Below, in pieces: positions 34,998-44,970 of a DNA stretch of 64,000 nt. The stretch comes from Brotonthovivens ammoniilytica (GTDB lineage: Bacteria > Bacillota > Clostridia > Lachnospirales > Lachnospiraceae). Within the stretch, counting starts at the first letter, position 1; each line of letters starts with the position of its first letter. The notes beneath the pieces were generated by a model. That model made no database searches. It saw only the letters and a program-made list of their open reading frames with translations, and was not told the DNA's origin. The DNA is taken from assembly GCF_025566885.1 (NCBI RefSeq), contig NZ_JAOQJQ010000005.1, forward strand, positions 124,001-188,000, given 5' to 3'. The position numbers were made by a program, and so were the translations under genes.

Positions 34998-36095
34998 CTA
35001 TACGCCTTCTGCTTCTATTGCTTCTTTTTTTGCGAAGATTTCTTTTAATGATTCTGAATAAGGAGCTCTGGCAATACCGTACTCTGTAACAATACCGGCA
35101 ATCAAACTGTGATCCGTAACATCAAAAGCCGGATTGAATACCTTCACACCCTCAGGGGCCATCCGCTCCTGATACCACATTTCAGTTACCTCTTCCGGTT
35201 TCCTCTGCTCAATTTTGATTGCATCCCCGTTCGGCGTACTCAGATCTATGGTTGATGTAGGAGCGCAAATGTAGACTGGCACCTGATACTGTTTTGCCAC
35301 AGCTGCCACTACAGACGTTCCGATTTTATTGGCGGTATCTCCATTGGCCGCCACTCTGTCACAGCCGACAAATACCGCATTTACCCAGCCATTTTTCATA
35401 ACCGTGGCAGACATATTGTCACAAATTAAAGTGACATCCACACCGGAAGCATAAAGCTCGAAAGCTGTGAGACGGGCTCCCTGCAACAGAGGCCTTGTCT
35501 CATCTGCAAATACTCTGAACCCATATCCTTTTTCCTGTCCAAGATAAATGGGTGCAGTGGCAGTTCCATACTTGCTGGCTGCCAGTTTACCAGCATTACA
35601 GTGAGTCAAAATTCCATCTCCCGGTTTTACCAGACTTAAACCGTACTCTCCGATTGTTCTGCACACGCGGATATCCTCTTCCTGAATCTTAATGGATTCT
35701 TTCTTTAACAGCTGTTTCAGCTCTGGTACTGTTTTATCACTGTTCCTGATTATTACCTGCTCCATACGGTTTAAAGCCCAGGAAAGATTTACCGCTGTAG
35801 GTCTGGATGAATCCAGATATTCTTTCTGCTTTTTAAACTCTGCATAAAAGGTATCATAATCTTGCGTGTCAATGCCTTTTGCAAGTATGTAAATCCCATA
35901 TGCGGCGGCTACACCAATAGCCGGGGCCCCTCTTACCTGGAGCAGGTAAATGGCGTCCCATATTTCCTGAGCCGTTTTTAAAGATATTAACTCAATGTTC
36001 CCCGGCAGCTTTGTCTGATCAATAATCACTACTGCACTGTTATCATCATCTAGTGAAACAGTATCGTAATCCATAATATTTCTCTGTATTTCCAT
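34998..36095 (-). CDS. mtnA: Methylthioribose-1-phosphate isomerase
   Basis: 365 residues, eIF2B-alpha-like fold. It converts 5-methylthioribose-1-phosphate to the ribulose form in methionine salvage, and related enzymes handle 5-deoxyribose-1-phosphate. Catalytic Cys166 (THCNAG) and Asp246 (GCDRVAANGDTANKIGT) are present, as is VRGAPAIG. The start is ATG 36095, with AGGAGG five bases upstream. No other salvage gene is nearby, so whether it serves methionine salvage or deoxy-sugar disposal is open. Confidence 0.9.
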   Translation of the reverse strand: MEIQRNIMDYDTVSLDDDNSAVVIIDQTKLPGNIELISLKTAQEIWDAIYLLQVRGAPAIGVAAAYGIYILAKGIDTQDYDTFYAEFKKQKEYLDSSRPTAVNLSWALNRMEQVIIRNSDKTVPELKQLLKKESIKIQEEDIRVCRTIGEYGLSLVKPGDGILTHCNAGKLAASKYGTATAPIYLGQEKGYGFRVFADETRPLLQGARLTAFELYASGVDVTLICDNMSATVMKNGWVNAVFVGCDRVAANGDTANKIGTSVVAAVAKQYQVPVYICAPTSTIDLSTPNGDAIKIEQRKPEEVTEMWYQERMAPEGVKVFNPAFDVTDHSLIAGIVTEYGIARAPYSESLKEIFAKKEAIEAEGV

Positions 36096-36168
36096 GACTT
36101 CCTCCTGATATCCTGCTGTATTTTGTATAAACATTATATAAACTTTAAGGTTCAGTTGCAAGCAGCAT

Positions 36169-36198
36169 CCCCCGGATCCAAAAAAAGAACCCGGGGGG
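36169..36198 (-). terminator. Hairpin after the SleC-like gene
   Basis: CCCCCGG pairs with CCGGGGG around a loop rich in T on the minus strand. No T-run follows the stem, so strength is uncertain. Confidence 0.45.
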
Positions 36199-36227
36199 AC
36201 ATATTATATTGCCTTCGTATATAGTTT

Positions 36228-37475
36228 TTACATCAGCTCTGCAATTCTGCTGACACCTACATAAATCTGTGAAATCTTATACCAGGTGGCAAAATCCACA
36301 ACTCCCGTTACCGGAAGACCAAATACTGACTGAAATTTTTCCACAGAAGCCTGTGTCAGGGGACCAAAGATTCCATCGGCGGTAATCTTTGGAATCGCCG
36401 GATAATTCCTTGCAATGGTATTAAGCTGTTCCTGCATCTGCCGCACCTTATCTCCGCTAGAACCCGTCTGTAGATTATATCCGGGCCAGGATGAAGGTAC
36501 TCCCGAAATTTCATCGGCAGTGTTAATGTACATATTGCTTCCATAATAATATCTTATAATTTCAAGAGCTGAATACCCCTGATCCCCCAGATACTTAGAC
36601 CCCCACTGTGAAAGCCAGTTTGGACAGGTTACATTTTTTCCATCACAATACTGAGTAAGAATTGGCTGTCTGACATTTGGTCTTGCAAGAAAACTGTTAA
36701 ATATTTCATCTACAATCTGAGAAATATTAGAAAAGATATTGCGCCCATAGGACCACTTTTGATCGTATGCGGTGGAGGATGTAATGGTAAAATTGTATCC
36801 TTTGTTCCTGTACCACTCTGTGAAAACCCTGTTTAAGGTAAAGGACATAATCGCCAGAATATTAGCCCGGATTGTTTCCTCCGGCCAGGTAGTATAAATT
36901 TCACTGGAAGCCACATTTTTAATATAATCCCGATAACGCACATAATAGTCTCTTGCGGAGTTATCACTGGGCGGACCGTCATGAACAATTACAAATTCCG
37001 GAATCACTACCCTGCTTAAAACAATTTCTCCGGATTCACCCACCGGTTTGATCTCCGCCTCCGGTTCTTTCGGAGGGAAATCACCGGAAAGGGTATTGGG
37101 AGGAACTACAATATTTCTCGGGTCTTCCTGTGCCACTTCCGCTGGATTCATAGAAACAGGCTGAAGTGCAAGGGAATCCGGAAACACCTGCGTACCTGTA
37201 ACATTTACTGACCGGTAGCCTTCCGCCTCAATCTGAATATTATATTCCGCAAAGGGCAAAGGGGCCTCCGGGTCCATGGAATACTCCAATGGAGGAGTGT
37301 CTAATGTAATCTGTTCTGTCTGTCCGGAAATATTTGTAGTGAGATCTGCAATCTCCTGTTCCGGTTCATCTGTTCGAAACACCCGGATTCTGGCGTCTCT
37401 CACCGGTTCTAGTCCAATGGTGGATGTTAAATTTATCTGAAGTCTGCCTGATTCTGATGCGCTGATAGCTGCCAA
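36228..37475 (-). CDS. sleC: SleC-like spore cortex-lytic enzyme
   Basis: 415 residues resembling clostridial SleC: an N-terminal carboxypeptidase-regulatory-like beta domain (about 10-105), the stretch NIVVPPNTLSGDFPPKEPEAE, a catalytic region (about 170-340: YIKNVASSEIYTTWPEE, SFTLNRVFTEWYR, QYCDGKNVTCPNW) and a C-terminal peptidoglycan-binding domain (345-405). SleC hydrolyses spore cortex after germinant sensing. The start is TTG with GAGGCGG upstream. No signal peptide is visible. The protease that activates SleC in Clostridium (Csp) is not in the window. Confidence 0.82.
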   Translation of the reverse strand: MAAISASESGRLQINLTSTIGLEPVRDARIRVFRTDEPEQEIADLTTNISGQTEQITLDTPPLEYSMDPEAPLPFAEYNIQIEAEGYRSVNVTGTQVFPDSLALQPVSMNPAEVAQEDPRNIVVPPNTLSGDFPPKEPEAEIKPVGESGEIVLSRVVIPEFVIVHDGPPSDNSARDYYVRYRDYIKNVASSEIYTTWPEETIRANILAIMSFTLNRVFTEWYRNKGYNFTITSSTAYDQKWSYGRNIFSNISQIVDEIFNSFLARPNVRQPILTQYCDGKNVTCPNWLSQWGSKYLGDQGYSALEIIRYYYGSNMYINTADEISGVPSSWPGYNLQTGSSGDKVRQMQEQLNTIARNYPAIPKITADGIFGPLTQASVEKFQSVFGLPVTGVVDFATWYKISQIYVGVSRIAELM

Positions 37476-37574
37476 CTTACCGCCTCGTAAAAATTCTCTT
37501 ATTTTATTCTATGCAAAAGGTTTCCACTTTTTGAATGTTTTCCTTCATTTTTTTATATTTCCGCATGTTTCGTT

Positions 37575-38858
37575 TCATTTTGTCGATTTATGCATCCATT
37601 TCAGATATTTATAACGCTCTACACCTTCTCTAAAAAAGCCGTAAGTCTTAGTAAACATAATAAATGCAATCAAAAAACCTACTTCTATCCCCAGCAGTGT
37701 GGTAAAGGTAGCCTCTCCTTCCAGATAAAACTGTTGAATGTCTCCATTTACTAAAGCGGCTACCGCCTGATAAAAATCCTTTCCCGGAAGGAGTGCAATC
37801 ACCGCCGGTATTAGAAAGATATTAGCGGGAGCCTTTAAAATCCTGGCGGCCATCTCAGAATAAAAGCAGACTGCAATGGCTGCAATGGCATTGGCCAGAA
37901 ACAGATTTTCCACGATATTTGACGCCAGCAGCAATACCAGCCAGGCAATGGCCCCTCCCACTGCCGCAGTCCAAATCTTGTCTCGTTCAATATGAAAAAA
38001 TACGGAAAAACCAACGGAGCCGATAATGGCGGTTATCGTCTGCACCGCCAGATGCACTGTATTTGGTCCCTGCTCCACAACATTTACATAACCGCCTCCA
38101 AGGGTTACGTTGGCAATAAAAAAACCTCCGGCTATGGCCGCCGCAATTAAAATGGCCTCAATAGACCTGTATACACCGGTGAGAATATCCCCATGGAGCA
38201 TATCTTTTAGGGAGTTACACAATGCCAGAGTGGGAATAAACAGCATAATATCCCCCATCATTATTTTATCCAGATGGTCTCCCAATCCCAGACTGACAAA
38301 TAAAATTGCCAGCCAGCCGGTAACCATGCAGGCAAAAAGTGTATAAACCAGTTTATTTGCAGTGGCTGTCTTAAGAAGCTGGTCAAAGAAAAATACAAAC
38401 AGCCCTAAAATCCCGGCGGCCAGTCCGTCCAGAAGATTTCCTCCGAAAAATACAGTCAGAGCTCCTGCCGAAATCATATAACACAAAATATCCAGCCAGG
38501 TCCGTTTTCTGCTTCTTGCAATTTCCTCCAGGCGCTTTTGAATTTCTTCTACCCCCGGTCTGTTTCTGCAGATATATCTGGCCAGAGCATTGTAACATTC
38601 CAGCTTTCTTAAGTTTGTGCCAAATCCATTAATCCGCTTTGCCTGAGTGGATTTTGTTCCGTTCTCCCACTTTACCGTTGTAAGCACCAGCGCTGTAATG
38701 GAAAATACTTCACTGGATTTTGCCCCATAGGCCTTCATAATCCGTGAAATGGTATCTTCCACCCTTCTGACTTCGGCTCCGGACTGTACCATACAGCGCC
38801 CGATTTCCAGTGCGCACTCTAGTATATCCTCTCGATTGATTTCTGTCGTCTGACCCAT
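37575..38858 (-). CDS. Threonine/serine exporter (ThrE family, both halves fused)
   Basis: 427 residues. The soluble N-terminal part (about 10-120) with LECALEIGRCMVQSGAEVRRVEDTI is followed by about ten membrane helices covering ThrE_1 and ThrE_2 regions in one chain. The family exports threonine and serine, and in gut bacteria probably other small metabolites. It stands alone between sleC and ilvE. Confidence 0.88.
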   Translation of the reverse strand: MGQTTEINREDILECALEIGRCMVQSGAEVRRVEDTISRIMKAYGAKSSEVFSITALVLTTVKWENGTKSTQAKRINGFGTNLRKLECYNALARYICRNRPGVEEIQKRLEEIARSRKRTWLDILCYMISAGALTVFFGGNLLDGLAAGILGLFVFFFDQLLKTATANKLVYTLFACMVTGWLAILFVSLGLGDHLDKIMMGDIMLFIPTLALCNSLKDMLHGDILTGVYRSIEAILIAAAIAGGFFIANVTLGGGYVNVVEQGPNTVHLAVQTITAIIGSVGFSVFFHIERDKIWTAAVGGAIAWLVLLLASNIVENLFLANAIAAIAVCFYSEMAARILKAPANIFLIPAVIALLPGKDFYQAVAALVNGDIQQFYLEGEATFTTLLGIEVGFLIAFIMFTKTYGFFREGVERYKYLKWMHKSTK

Positions 38859-39054
38859 AGTCTGTCTCCTGTCTTAAAGCTTTCCCACCAGATGCATTTA
38901 TTATGTCCATCCAAACAGCCAGGTACACTGTGAATTTCCCGGCATTTCCTTTTTTGTGAAACAAAGGACAGGCATTTCCCGTTCTGGTGACCGCTTCTTC
39001 CTAAGTTTCTCCATCAACAAAAAATGTCTGTCCTGTTACATTTGATCTGCTCTG

Positions 39055-40080
39055 TTATTCAATTACACGAATCCAGCCTTTTGGCGCTTCTGCCCTTCCC
39101 TGCTGAATATCCACAAGGGTTGTATAAAGTTTCTTTGTAATGGGCCCCATTTCCTCCATACCGCTTGGGAAGCAGATCTCTGTTCCGTGATCTACAACCT
39201 TTCCAACAGGAGAGATAACCGCCGCTGTTCCACACAGGCCGCACTCGGCAAAATCCTTCAGCTCTTCTTTATACACTTCTCTGTGTTCTACCGGAAGTCC
39301 CAAACAATGTTCTGCCACATACATCAGCGAACGCCGTGTAATAGACGGCAGAATACTGTCGGATTTCGGTGTTACAACTTTACCGTCTTTTGTAATAAAA
39401 ATAAAGTTTGCCCCGCCGGTTTCCTCTACTTTCGTTCTGGTAGCAGCATCCAGATACATATTTTCATCGTATCCTTCCCCATGAGCTGTTACAATTGCAT
39501 GAAGGCTCATGGCATAATTCAATCCTGCTTTAATATGTCCGGTTCCATGAGGCGCCGCACGGTCAAAATCACTGATCTTAATGGTCAGCGGTTTGATTCC
39601 GCCTTTAAAATACGGTCCAACCGGTGTACAGAATACACGGAACTGATATTCATCCGCAGGCTTTACTCCAATTACCGGATTACTTCCGAAAATATACGGG
39701 CGGATATAAAGGGCTGCTCCTGTGCCATAAGGCGGAACAAAGGCTGCATTGGCTTTTACTGTTTTTTCTACCGCCTCAATAAATTTATCCTCCGGATATA
39801 CCGGTATTTCCAGACGGCGGGCGGAGTCAGCAAGACGTGCCGCATTTAAGTCCGGACGGAAAATTACAATCTGACCATCCGCAGTTGTATATGCTTTCAG
39901 CCCTTCAAATACTGTCTGGGCATACTGCAATACCCCGGCACATTCGCTGATTACAACATTAGAATCAGTAATCAAAGCTCCGTCATCCCATGCTCCGTCT
40001 TTAAAATATGACACAAAACGATAGTCTGTTTCACAATATCCAAATCCCAGATTCTCCCAGTCAATATTTTTCTTTTCCAT
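39055..40080 (-). CDS. ilvE: Branched-chain amino acid aminotransferase
   Basis: 341 residues, fold type IV PLP enzyme. It transfers the amino group in the last step of Leu, Ile and Val synthesis. Motifs: FEGLKAYTTADG, the region around the PLP lysine in GTGHIKAGLNYA, EETGGANFIFI and CGTAAVISPVG. It is 111 bases after ilvN in the same direction, so it probably belongs to the ilv transcript. Confidence 0.95.
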   Translation of the reverse strand: MEKKNIDWENLGFGYCETDYRFVSYFKDGAWDDGALITDSNVVISECAGVLQYAQTVFEGLKAYTTADGQIVIFRPDLNAARLADSARRLEIPVYPEDKFIEAVEKTVKANAAFVPPYGTGAALYIRPYIFGSNPVIGVKPADEYQFRVFCTPVGPYFKGGIKPLTIKISDFDRAAPHGTGHIKAGLNYAMSLHAIVTAHGEGYDENMYLDAATRTKVEETGGANFIFITKDGKVVTPKSDSILPSITRRSLMYVAEHCLGLPVEHREVYKEELKDFAECGLCGTAAVISPVGKVVDHGTEICFPSGMEEMGPITKKLYTTLVDIQQGRAEAPKGWIRVIE

Positions 40081-40190
40081 TTTTACAACTTCCTTTCTTT
40101 TGTCCCCAACACAGAGTCTATGATAAAGATTCCTTCATTCATCTTTTAATCCCACACCATTATACTTCGTTCCCGCCACATGTCAAGAAA

Positions 40191-40688
40191 CTATCTGCAG
40201 GAAGTGCTGATGGATTCCACAGCCACTGCGCCGCCCCGGACTGTTTCAATATGACTGAAGCTGCCCTTTAACAGCGCCACCAGCTCATTAATCCTGCGCT
40301 CCGGCAGTTTACATTCCAGCAGAACGCTGTCAGCGCCGATATCGGCCACTTCCACATCAAAGGCCTGGGCAATCCTGAATACTTCCGCCTTGTCCGCATC
40401 TGAACATTTTTTCACCTTGGCAAACAGTATCTCCTTCATATGTATGGGGGTATTGGTTAAATCCAGCACTTTAATTACCTCCACCATTCGGTTTAACTGC
40501 TTTTTAATCTGTTCAAAGGTAATGTCATCGCAGGTGGCACAGATCGTCATCCTGGAGGTATCCTCATTTTCTGTGACACCTACTGTAAGACTTTTCAGGT
40601 TATAGGATTTTCCGGCGAACAATCCGCTGATTTTTGCAAGAACACCAACCTGATTTTCTACATATAATGCAATCCATCTGTCTTTCAT
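40191..40688 (-). CDS. ilvN: Acetolactate synthase regulatory (small) subunit
   Basis: 165 residues. The N-terminal ACT domain (WIALYVENQVGVLAKISGLFAGKSYNL) binds valine and gives feedback control; the C-terminal half matches ALS_ss_C. It lies 12 bases after ilvB. Confidence 0.95.
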   Translation of the reverse strand: MKDRWIALYVENQVGVLAKISGLFAGKSYNLKSLTVGVTENEDTSRMTICATCDDITFEQIKKQLNRMVEVIKVLDLTNTPIHMKEILFAKVKKCSDADKAEVFRIAQAFDVEVADIGADSVLLECKLPERRINELVALLKGSFSHIETVRGGAVAVESISTSCR

Positions 40689-40700
40689 TGCTCTTTCCTC

Positions 40701-42428
40701 CTATTTCCCTTTCAAAATCATTTCATTCATCGCTTTTCCGCCAGGCACCATAGGAAGTACAATATCTTCTGTGGCAATCATAAATTCAATCACGGTACTT
40801 GCATCTGTATTGGCTTTTGCCGCTTCAATAGCCGGAATGATATCTTCTTCCTTTGTTACGCGGATTCCATGAACACCATAGCTTTCTGCCCATTTCATAA
40901 AATCCGGTTCATACGGCGGACAGTTTTCATTTGGCCCTTTACAAAAATCCGGGCATCCCTTTCTTCTCCGCAGACAGGTTGCCGCATAACGTTTTCCATA
41001 AAACAGCTGCTGCATCTGGCGCACCATTCCAAGGTAATAATTATTTAACAGACATACAATCACCGGAGCATCCTCCATTACAGAAGTTGCCATCTCCTGC
41101 ATATTCATCTGAAATCCGCCATCACCGGTGATACAGACTACAGGCTTTTTAGGATGTGCAATCTTGGCGCCTACAGCTGCCGGGAAACCAAATCCCATGG
41201 TTCCAAGCCCCCCGGAAGTAATAATTGTCTTTTTATCGTTCACTTCCAGATACTGAGAAGCCCACATCTGATGCTGTCCCACATCGGTGACATAGGTAAC
41301 CTCTTCAAATGCCTGATTTAACCCTTCCATAATCATCTGGGGGGACATCCCCTTATCTCTGCGCATTTCCAGAGGATTTTCCTGCTGCCATACTGCTATC
41401 TGTTTTAACCATTCTTCCGTATCTTTTTCTTCCACCCACTCAACCATCTGTTCCAGTGCAATTTTAGCATCTGCAACAATGGGAACGTCTACCACTACAT
41501 TTCTGGAAATAGCAGCAGCATCTATGTCCACATGAACAATTTTAGCTTTCGGTGCAAATTCGTTTAAATCTCCGGTAATCCGGTCGTTAAAACGGGTGCC
41601 GATGGAAAACAGTACATCACATTTGGACACTGCAATATTGGCCGCATAACGTCCATGCATTCCGCTGTTTCCTATATAATACGGATTATCACTTGCAACC
41701 GCGCCTTTTCCCATAACCGTTGTAACAACCGGAATATGTGTGCGGTTGACAACCTCCTCAAGAAGCTCACTTGCACCTGCAATCTTGATACCCCCTCCGG
41801 CTAAAATCACAGGCCTTCTGGCTACTTTTAATAATTTTACAGCCTTTTTCAGCTGTCCTAAATGTACGCCCTCATTTGGTTTATATCCTCTGATATCTAC
41901 ACTTTCCGGATACTCCGCCGGACCGGACGCCAGCTGTATATCTTTGGGAAGATCCACAAGTACCGGACCTGGTTTTCCGGAAGCGGCAATCTGGAATGCC
42001 ATCTTTAAGATCTTTCCCAGATCCTTTCGGTCTCTGACTGTAACACCGTATTTTGTAATGCTTCTTGTCATGCCTACAATATCTACTTCCTGAAAAGCAT
42101 CATTCCCAATAAGGCTTAAAGGTACCTGTCCGGTAAAAACCACCATGGGAATACTGTCATAAAAGGCATCCGCAATTGCGGTAATGGTATTAGTGGCACC
42201 AGGACCGCTGGTTACAAGACATACGCTGACTTTTCCTGTTTCCCTGGCATATCCTTCCGCCTCATGCACCAGCGCCTGCTCATGCCGGGGCAGTACAAGA
42301 TGAATCTCATTGTCCCGGTACAGTTCATCAAACAGATCGGTAACTGTTCCTCCCGGATATGCAAATATTGTATCTACACCCTCTTCCTTCAGGGCTTTTA
42401 CAAACATTTTTTTTCCTGTAATATCCAT
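40701..42428 (-). CDS. ilvB: Acetolactate synthase catalytic (large) subunit
   Basis: 575 residues, ThDP-dependent. It condenses pyruvate to acetolactate in branched-chain amino acid synthesis. The catalytic Glu is in RHEQALVHEAEGYAR, the FAD-type middle domain is present, and the ThDP motif runs from GDGGFQMN to LLNNYYLGMV. AAGGAGA precedes ATG 42428. A Cys-containing insert (CLRRRKGCPDFCKGPNENCPPYEPDF) sits between QLFYGKRYA and the C-terminal part. Confidence 0.95.
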   Translation of the reverse strand: MDITGKKMFVKALKEEGVDTIFAYPGGTVTDLFDELYRDNEIHLVLPRHEQALVHEAEGYARETGKVSVCLVTSGPGATNTITAIADAFYDSIPMVVFTGQVPLSLIGNDAFQEVDIVGMTRSITKYGVTVRDRKDLGKILKMAFQIAASGKPGPVLVDLPKDIQLASGPAEYPESVDIRGYKPNEGVHLGQLKKAVKLLKVARRPVILAGGGIKIAGASELLEEVVNRTHIPVVTTVMGKGAVASDNPYYIGNSGMHGRYAANIAVSKCDVLFSIGTRFNDRITGDLNEFAPKAKIVHVDIDAAAISRNVVVDVPIVADAKIALEQMVEWVEEKDTEEWLKQIAVWQQENPLEMRRDKGMSPQMIMEGLNQAFEEVTYVTDVGQHQMWASQYLEVNDKKTIITSGGLGTMGFGFPAAVGAKIAHPKKPVVCITGDGGFQMNMQEMATSVMEDAPVIVCLLNNYYLGMVRQMQQLFYGKRYAATCLRRRKGCPDFCKGPNENCPPYEPDFMKWAESYGVHGIRVTKEEDIIPAIEAAKANTDASTVIEFMIATEDIVLPMVPGGKAMNEMILKGK

Positions 42429-42447
42429 ATCAAAATCTCCTTAACGT

Positions 42448-43398
42448 CTATATCCATCCCACACTTTTCAGAATAAAAATCCATCCCGTCAGTGTGACCG
42501 CTGCAAGCAATGTGGTTGTCACAACAATACTTGCTGTCAATACGCCGTCATTGTTCATATTTTTTGCCATAATATAGCAGCTGGGAGTAGCCGGCGCTGC
42601 AAGCATAATAACAAGCGCTACCATTTTCTCCCCTCTGAATCCAAATGCTGCTGCAATGGGAACAAAGATGGCTGCCTGGGCAATCAGCTTAATAAATGCC
42701 GATGCCAGTGTCGGTTTAATTTTGGCCAGTGCTTTTTTTCCTTCAAATCCCGCGCCTAAAGCAATCAAAGCCAGTGGGGTCGCCATCTGGGCAGTGGAGC
42801 TTACGGTCTTATTGATAAGGGTAGGCAGTGGATTATGTAATAATGCCACAATAAGACCGAGGACAATGGCAATAATAATCGGATTTTTAAGAATATTAAT
42901 GCCGGCCTGCTTCAGTCTTCCCGTACTATGATCTCCTTTAGGGTCACTGCCCTCAAAGGTAAGTACAAGTACTGAAAATATATTATACAGCGGTACTGCT
43001 CCGATAATCATCAGAGAACCCATGGTAGCCGATCCATATATATTCTGGATAAAGGCCAGTCCCATGACAGCCGCACTGCTTCGAAAAGATGCCTGGGTAA
43101 AAGCCCCGATCATCGTTTTGTCTTTCATAAAAATTTTTGCCAGTCCCCAGACACCCCAGAAACAGATGGTTGTTGAAACCGCGCAGAACAGCACAAATTT
43201 CAGATCAAACACATTCTGTATGTCAACTGTTGACAAATCCCGAAACAACAGGAACGGCAGTGTAACCTTAAAATTAAATTTGTTAGCTATGGTTACAAAG
43301 TTATCATTCAGCATTCCAATGCGTCTCAGCACATATCCCAGCACCATTACAAGAAAAATAGGGATTGTTACATTAACGCTGAAAAGCAGATTATTCAT
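42448..43398 (-). CDS. AEC-family (auxin efflux carrier/malate permease-like) transporter
   Basis: 316 residues with about ten membrane helices in two five-helix halves; NPIIIAIVLGL and the APATPSCYIMAKNM stretch are typical of the family. It likely exports an organic or amino acid anion. Its place between folA (three bases upstream) and ilvB (19 bases downstream) suggests a branched-chain intermediate or pyruvate-related acid, but this is inference. Confidence 0.85.
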   Translation of the reverse strand: MNNLLFSVNVTIPIFLVMVLGYVLRRIGMLNDNFVTIANKFNFKVTLPFLLFRDLSTVDIQNVFDLKFVLFCAVSTTICFWGVWGLAKIFMKDKTMIGAFTQASFRSSAAVMGLAFIQNIYGSATMGSLMIIGAVPLYNIFSVLVLTFEGSDPKGDHSTGRLKQAGINILKNPIIIAIVLGLIVALLHNPLPTLINKTVSSTAQMATPLALIALGAGFEGKKALAKIKPTLASAFIKLIAQAAIFVPIAAAFGFRGEKMVALVIMLAAPATPSCYIMAKNMNNDGVLTASIVVTTTLLAAVTLTGWIFILKSVGWI

Positions 43399-43401
43399 TG
43401 A

Positions 43402-43896
43402 TTACGCCTTCTTTTTTTCATATTTGTAAAAATAATATTCCAGATCAAAATAGGTCTGTTCCTCACTGTCTGCTGTGATCACCCACTCCGGATTTTCATC
43501 CAGATTCGGAAAATAAGAATCTGCCTCATATTCATAGTCTATTTTTGTAATATGAGCTACCTCACATTCATCTACCAGCTGACGGTAAACACTTTCTCCG
43601 CCGATCACATAAATACGCTCAGAAGGGTATTTTTTCAGTTCTTCACGAAGCTCTTCCATATCATGTACTATCACCGCATCCTTCACCTGATAGGAACGAT
43701 CCGAGGTCAGTACAATGTTTGTCCGCTTCTTTAAGGGCAGTCCGTTTGGAAAGCTCTCCAGTGTCTTCCTTCCCATAACAACCACATTTCCGGTTGTTAC
43801 CTCCCGGAAAAATTTCATATCTGCCGGAATACTCACCAGCAGTTTATTGTTCAGGCCGATGGCCCAGTTTTTATCTACAGCTGCAATCAGATTCAT
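43402..43896 (-). CDS. folA: Chromosomal dihydrofolate reductase
   Basis: 164 residues. Active-site Asp26 (SIPADMKFF), the GRKTLESFP NADPH motif and YVIGGESVYRQL are present. It reduces dihydrofolate made by ThyA, which is encoded directly upstream. Unlike the acquired enzyme at 5576-6070, it has Asp rather than Glu at the key acid position. Confidence 0.95.
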   Translation of the reverse strand: MNLIAAVDKNWAIGLNNKLLVSIPADMKFFREVTTGNVVVMGRKTLESFPNGLPLKKRTNIVLTSDRSYQVKDAVIVHDMEELREELKKYPSERIYVIGGESVYRQLVDECEVAHITKIDYEYEADSYFPNLDENPEWVITADSEEQTYFDLEYYFYKYEKKKA

Positions 43897-43926
43897 GATC
43901 TTTTCCTTCCCTCTTCCACTGCAATA

Positions 43927-44775
43927 TTACACGGCAATGGGAATATTTGTAATCTGGGGACCTGTGACATAATCGTCCAGTCTCACATCATTTCTTGTAA
44001 ACTGATAAAAGTCCTTCACTTCCGGATTCAGCCAGAACTTCGGCGCAGGATAGCTCTCCCGGCTGATGAGTTCTTTAATCAGCGGCACATGGCGGTCATA
44101 AATATGGGCATCCGCAATAACATGTACAAACTCTCCCGCCTGCATATCACATACCTGAGCCAGCATATGTAAAAGCACCGCATACTGACACACATTCCAG
44201 TTATTTGCCGCCAGAATATCCTGTGATCTCTGATTTAAAATACCGTTTAATACCAGCTTCTCACAGTCCGGCCTCTTAGTCACATTAAAGGTCATACTAT
44301 AAGCGCATGGATACAGATTCATTTCATGCAGGTCCTGGTGTACATAAATATTTGTCATAATACGCCGGCTGTATGGATTATGCTTCAGATCGTAAATCAC
44401 CCGGTCTACCTGATCCATCATGCCTTCCTTATACTGATGCTTCACCCCCATCTGATAACCGTAAGCTTTTCCAATAGAACCTGTCTCATCTGCCCATTCA
44501 TCCCACACATGACTGTGCAGATCATGAATATTACTGGACTTCTGCTGCCAAATCCAAAGCATTTCATCTGTACAGCTTTTGATAGCCGTTTTTCTTAAGG
44601 TCAGCGCCGGAAACTCTTTTGACAGATCATAGCGGTTTACCACGCCAAATTGCTTGATGGTATAAGCAGAGGTACCGTCCTCCCATTTGGGACGCACTTT
44701 TTCTCCCTCTGTACTGGTTCCATGTTCTATAATATCTCTGCACATAGAGATAAATACCTGATCTGCGTAACTCAT
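43927..44775 (-). CDS. thyA: Thymidylate synthase
   Basis: 282 residues. It methylates dUMP with methylene-tetrahydrofolate. Catalytic Cys is in YPCAYSMTF; LNQRSQDILAANNWN and HVIADAHIYDRHV bind substrate. First gene of the thyA-folA-AEC-ilvBN cluster, with GGAGG upstream of ATG 44775. Confidence 0.95.
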   Translation of the reverse strand: MSYADQVFISMCRDIIEHGTSTEGEKVRPKWEDGTSAYTIKQFGVVNRYDLSKEFPALTLRKTAIKSCTDEMLWIWQQKSSNIHDLHSHVWDEWADETGSIGKAYGYQMGVKHQYKEGMMDQVDRVIYDLKHNPYSRRIMTNIYVHQDLHEMNLYPCAYSMTFNVTKRPDCEKLVLNGILNQRSQDILAANNWNVCQYAVLLHMLAQVCDMQAGEFVHVIADAHIYDRHVPLIKELISRESYPAPKFWLNPEVKDFYQFTRNDVRLDDYVTGPQITNIPIAV

Positions 44776-44828
44776 GATTTTGCCCTCCTGACCGTAATAT
44801 CAGTATATAAAAAAAGCTAATTTGCACT

Positions 44829-44857
44829 ATTATAGCAAAAGATACTCTATATATAAA
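44829..44857 (-). promoter_or_regulatory. Extended -10 promoter of thyA
   Basis: TGC-TATAAT (an extended -10; TATAAT at 44829-44834), with a weak TTTATA 17 bases upstream (44852-44857). Confidence 0.6.
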
Positions 44858-44970
44858 GTAGTTACCGGGTACATACTTATTATTTATTTCCCCAAAAACC
44901 CCTTTCCCTTTACCGGCAAAATAGTGTATACTAAAAAAGTATAAATTTACGAAGTTTAAAGGAGTTTCCC

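Noticed and set aside
39055..42428. T-box or other leader control of the ilv genes
   Set aside because: Intergenic gaps upstream of ilvB and ilvN are too short, and the gap before ilvE shows no T-box sequence.
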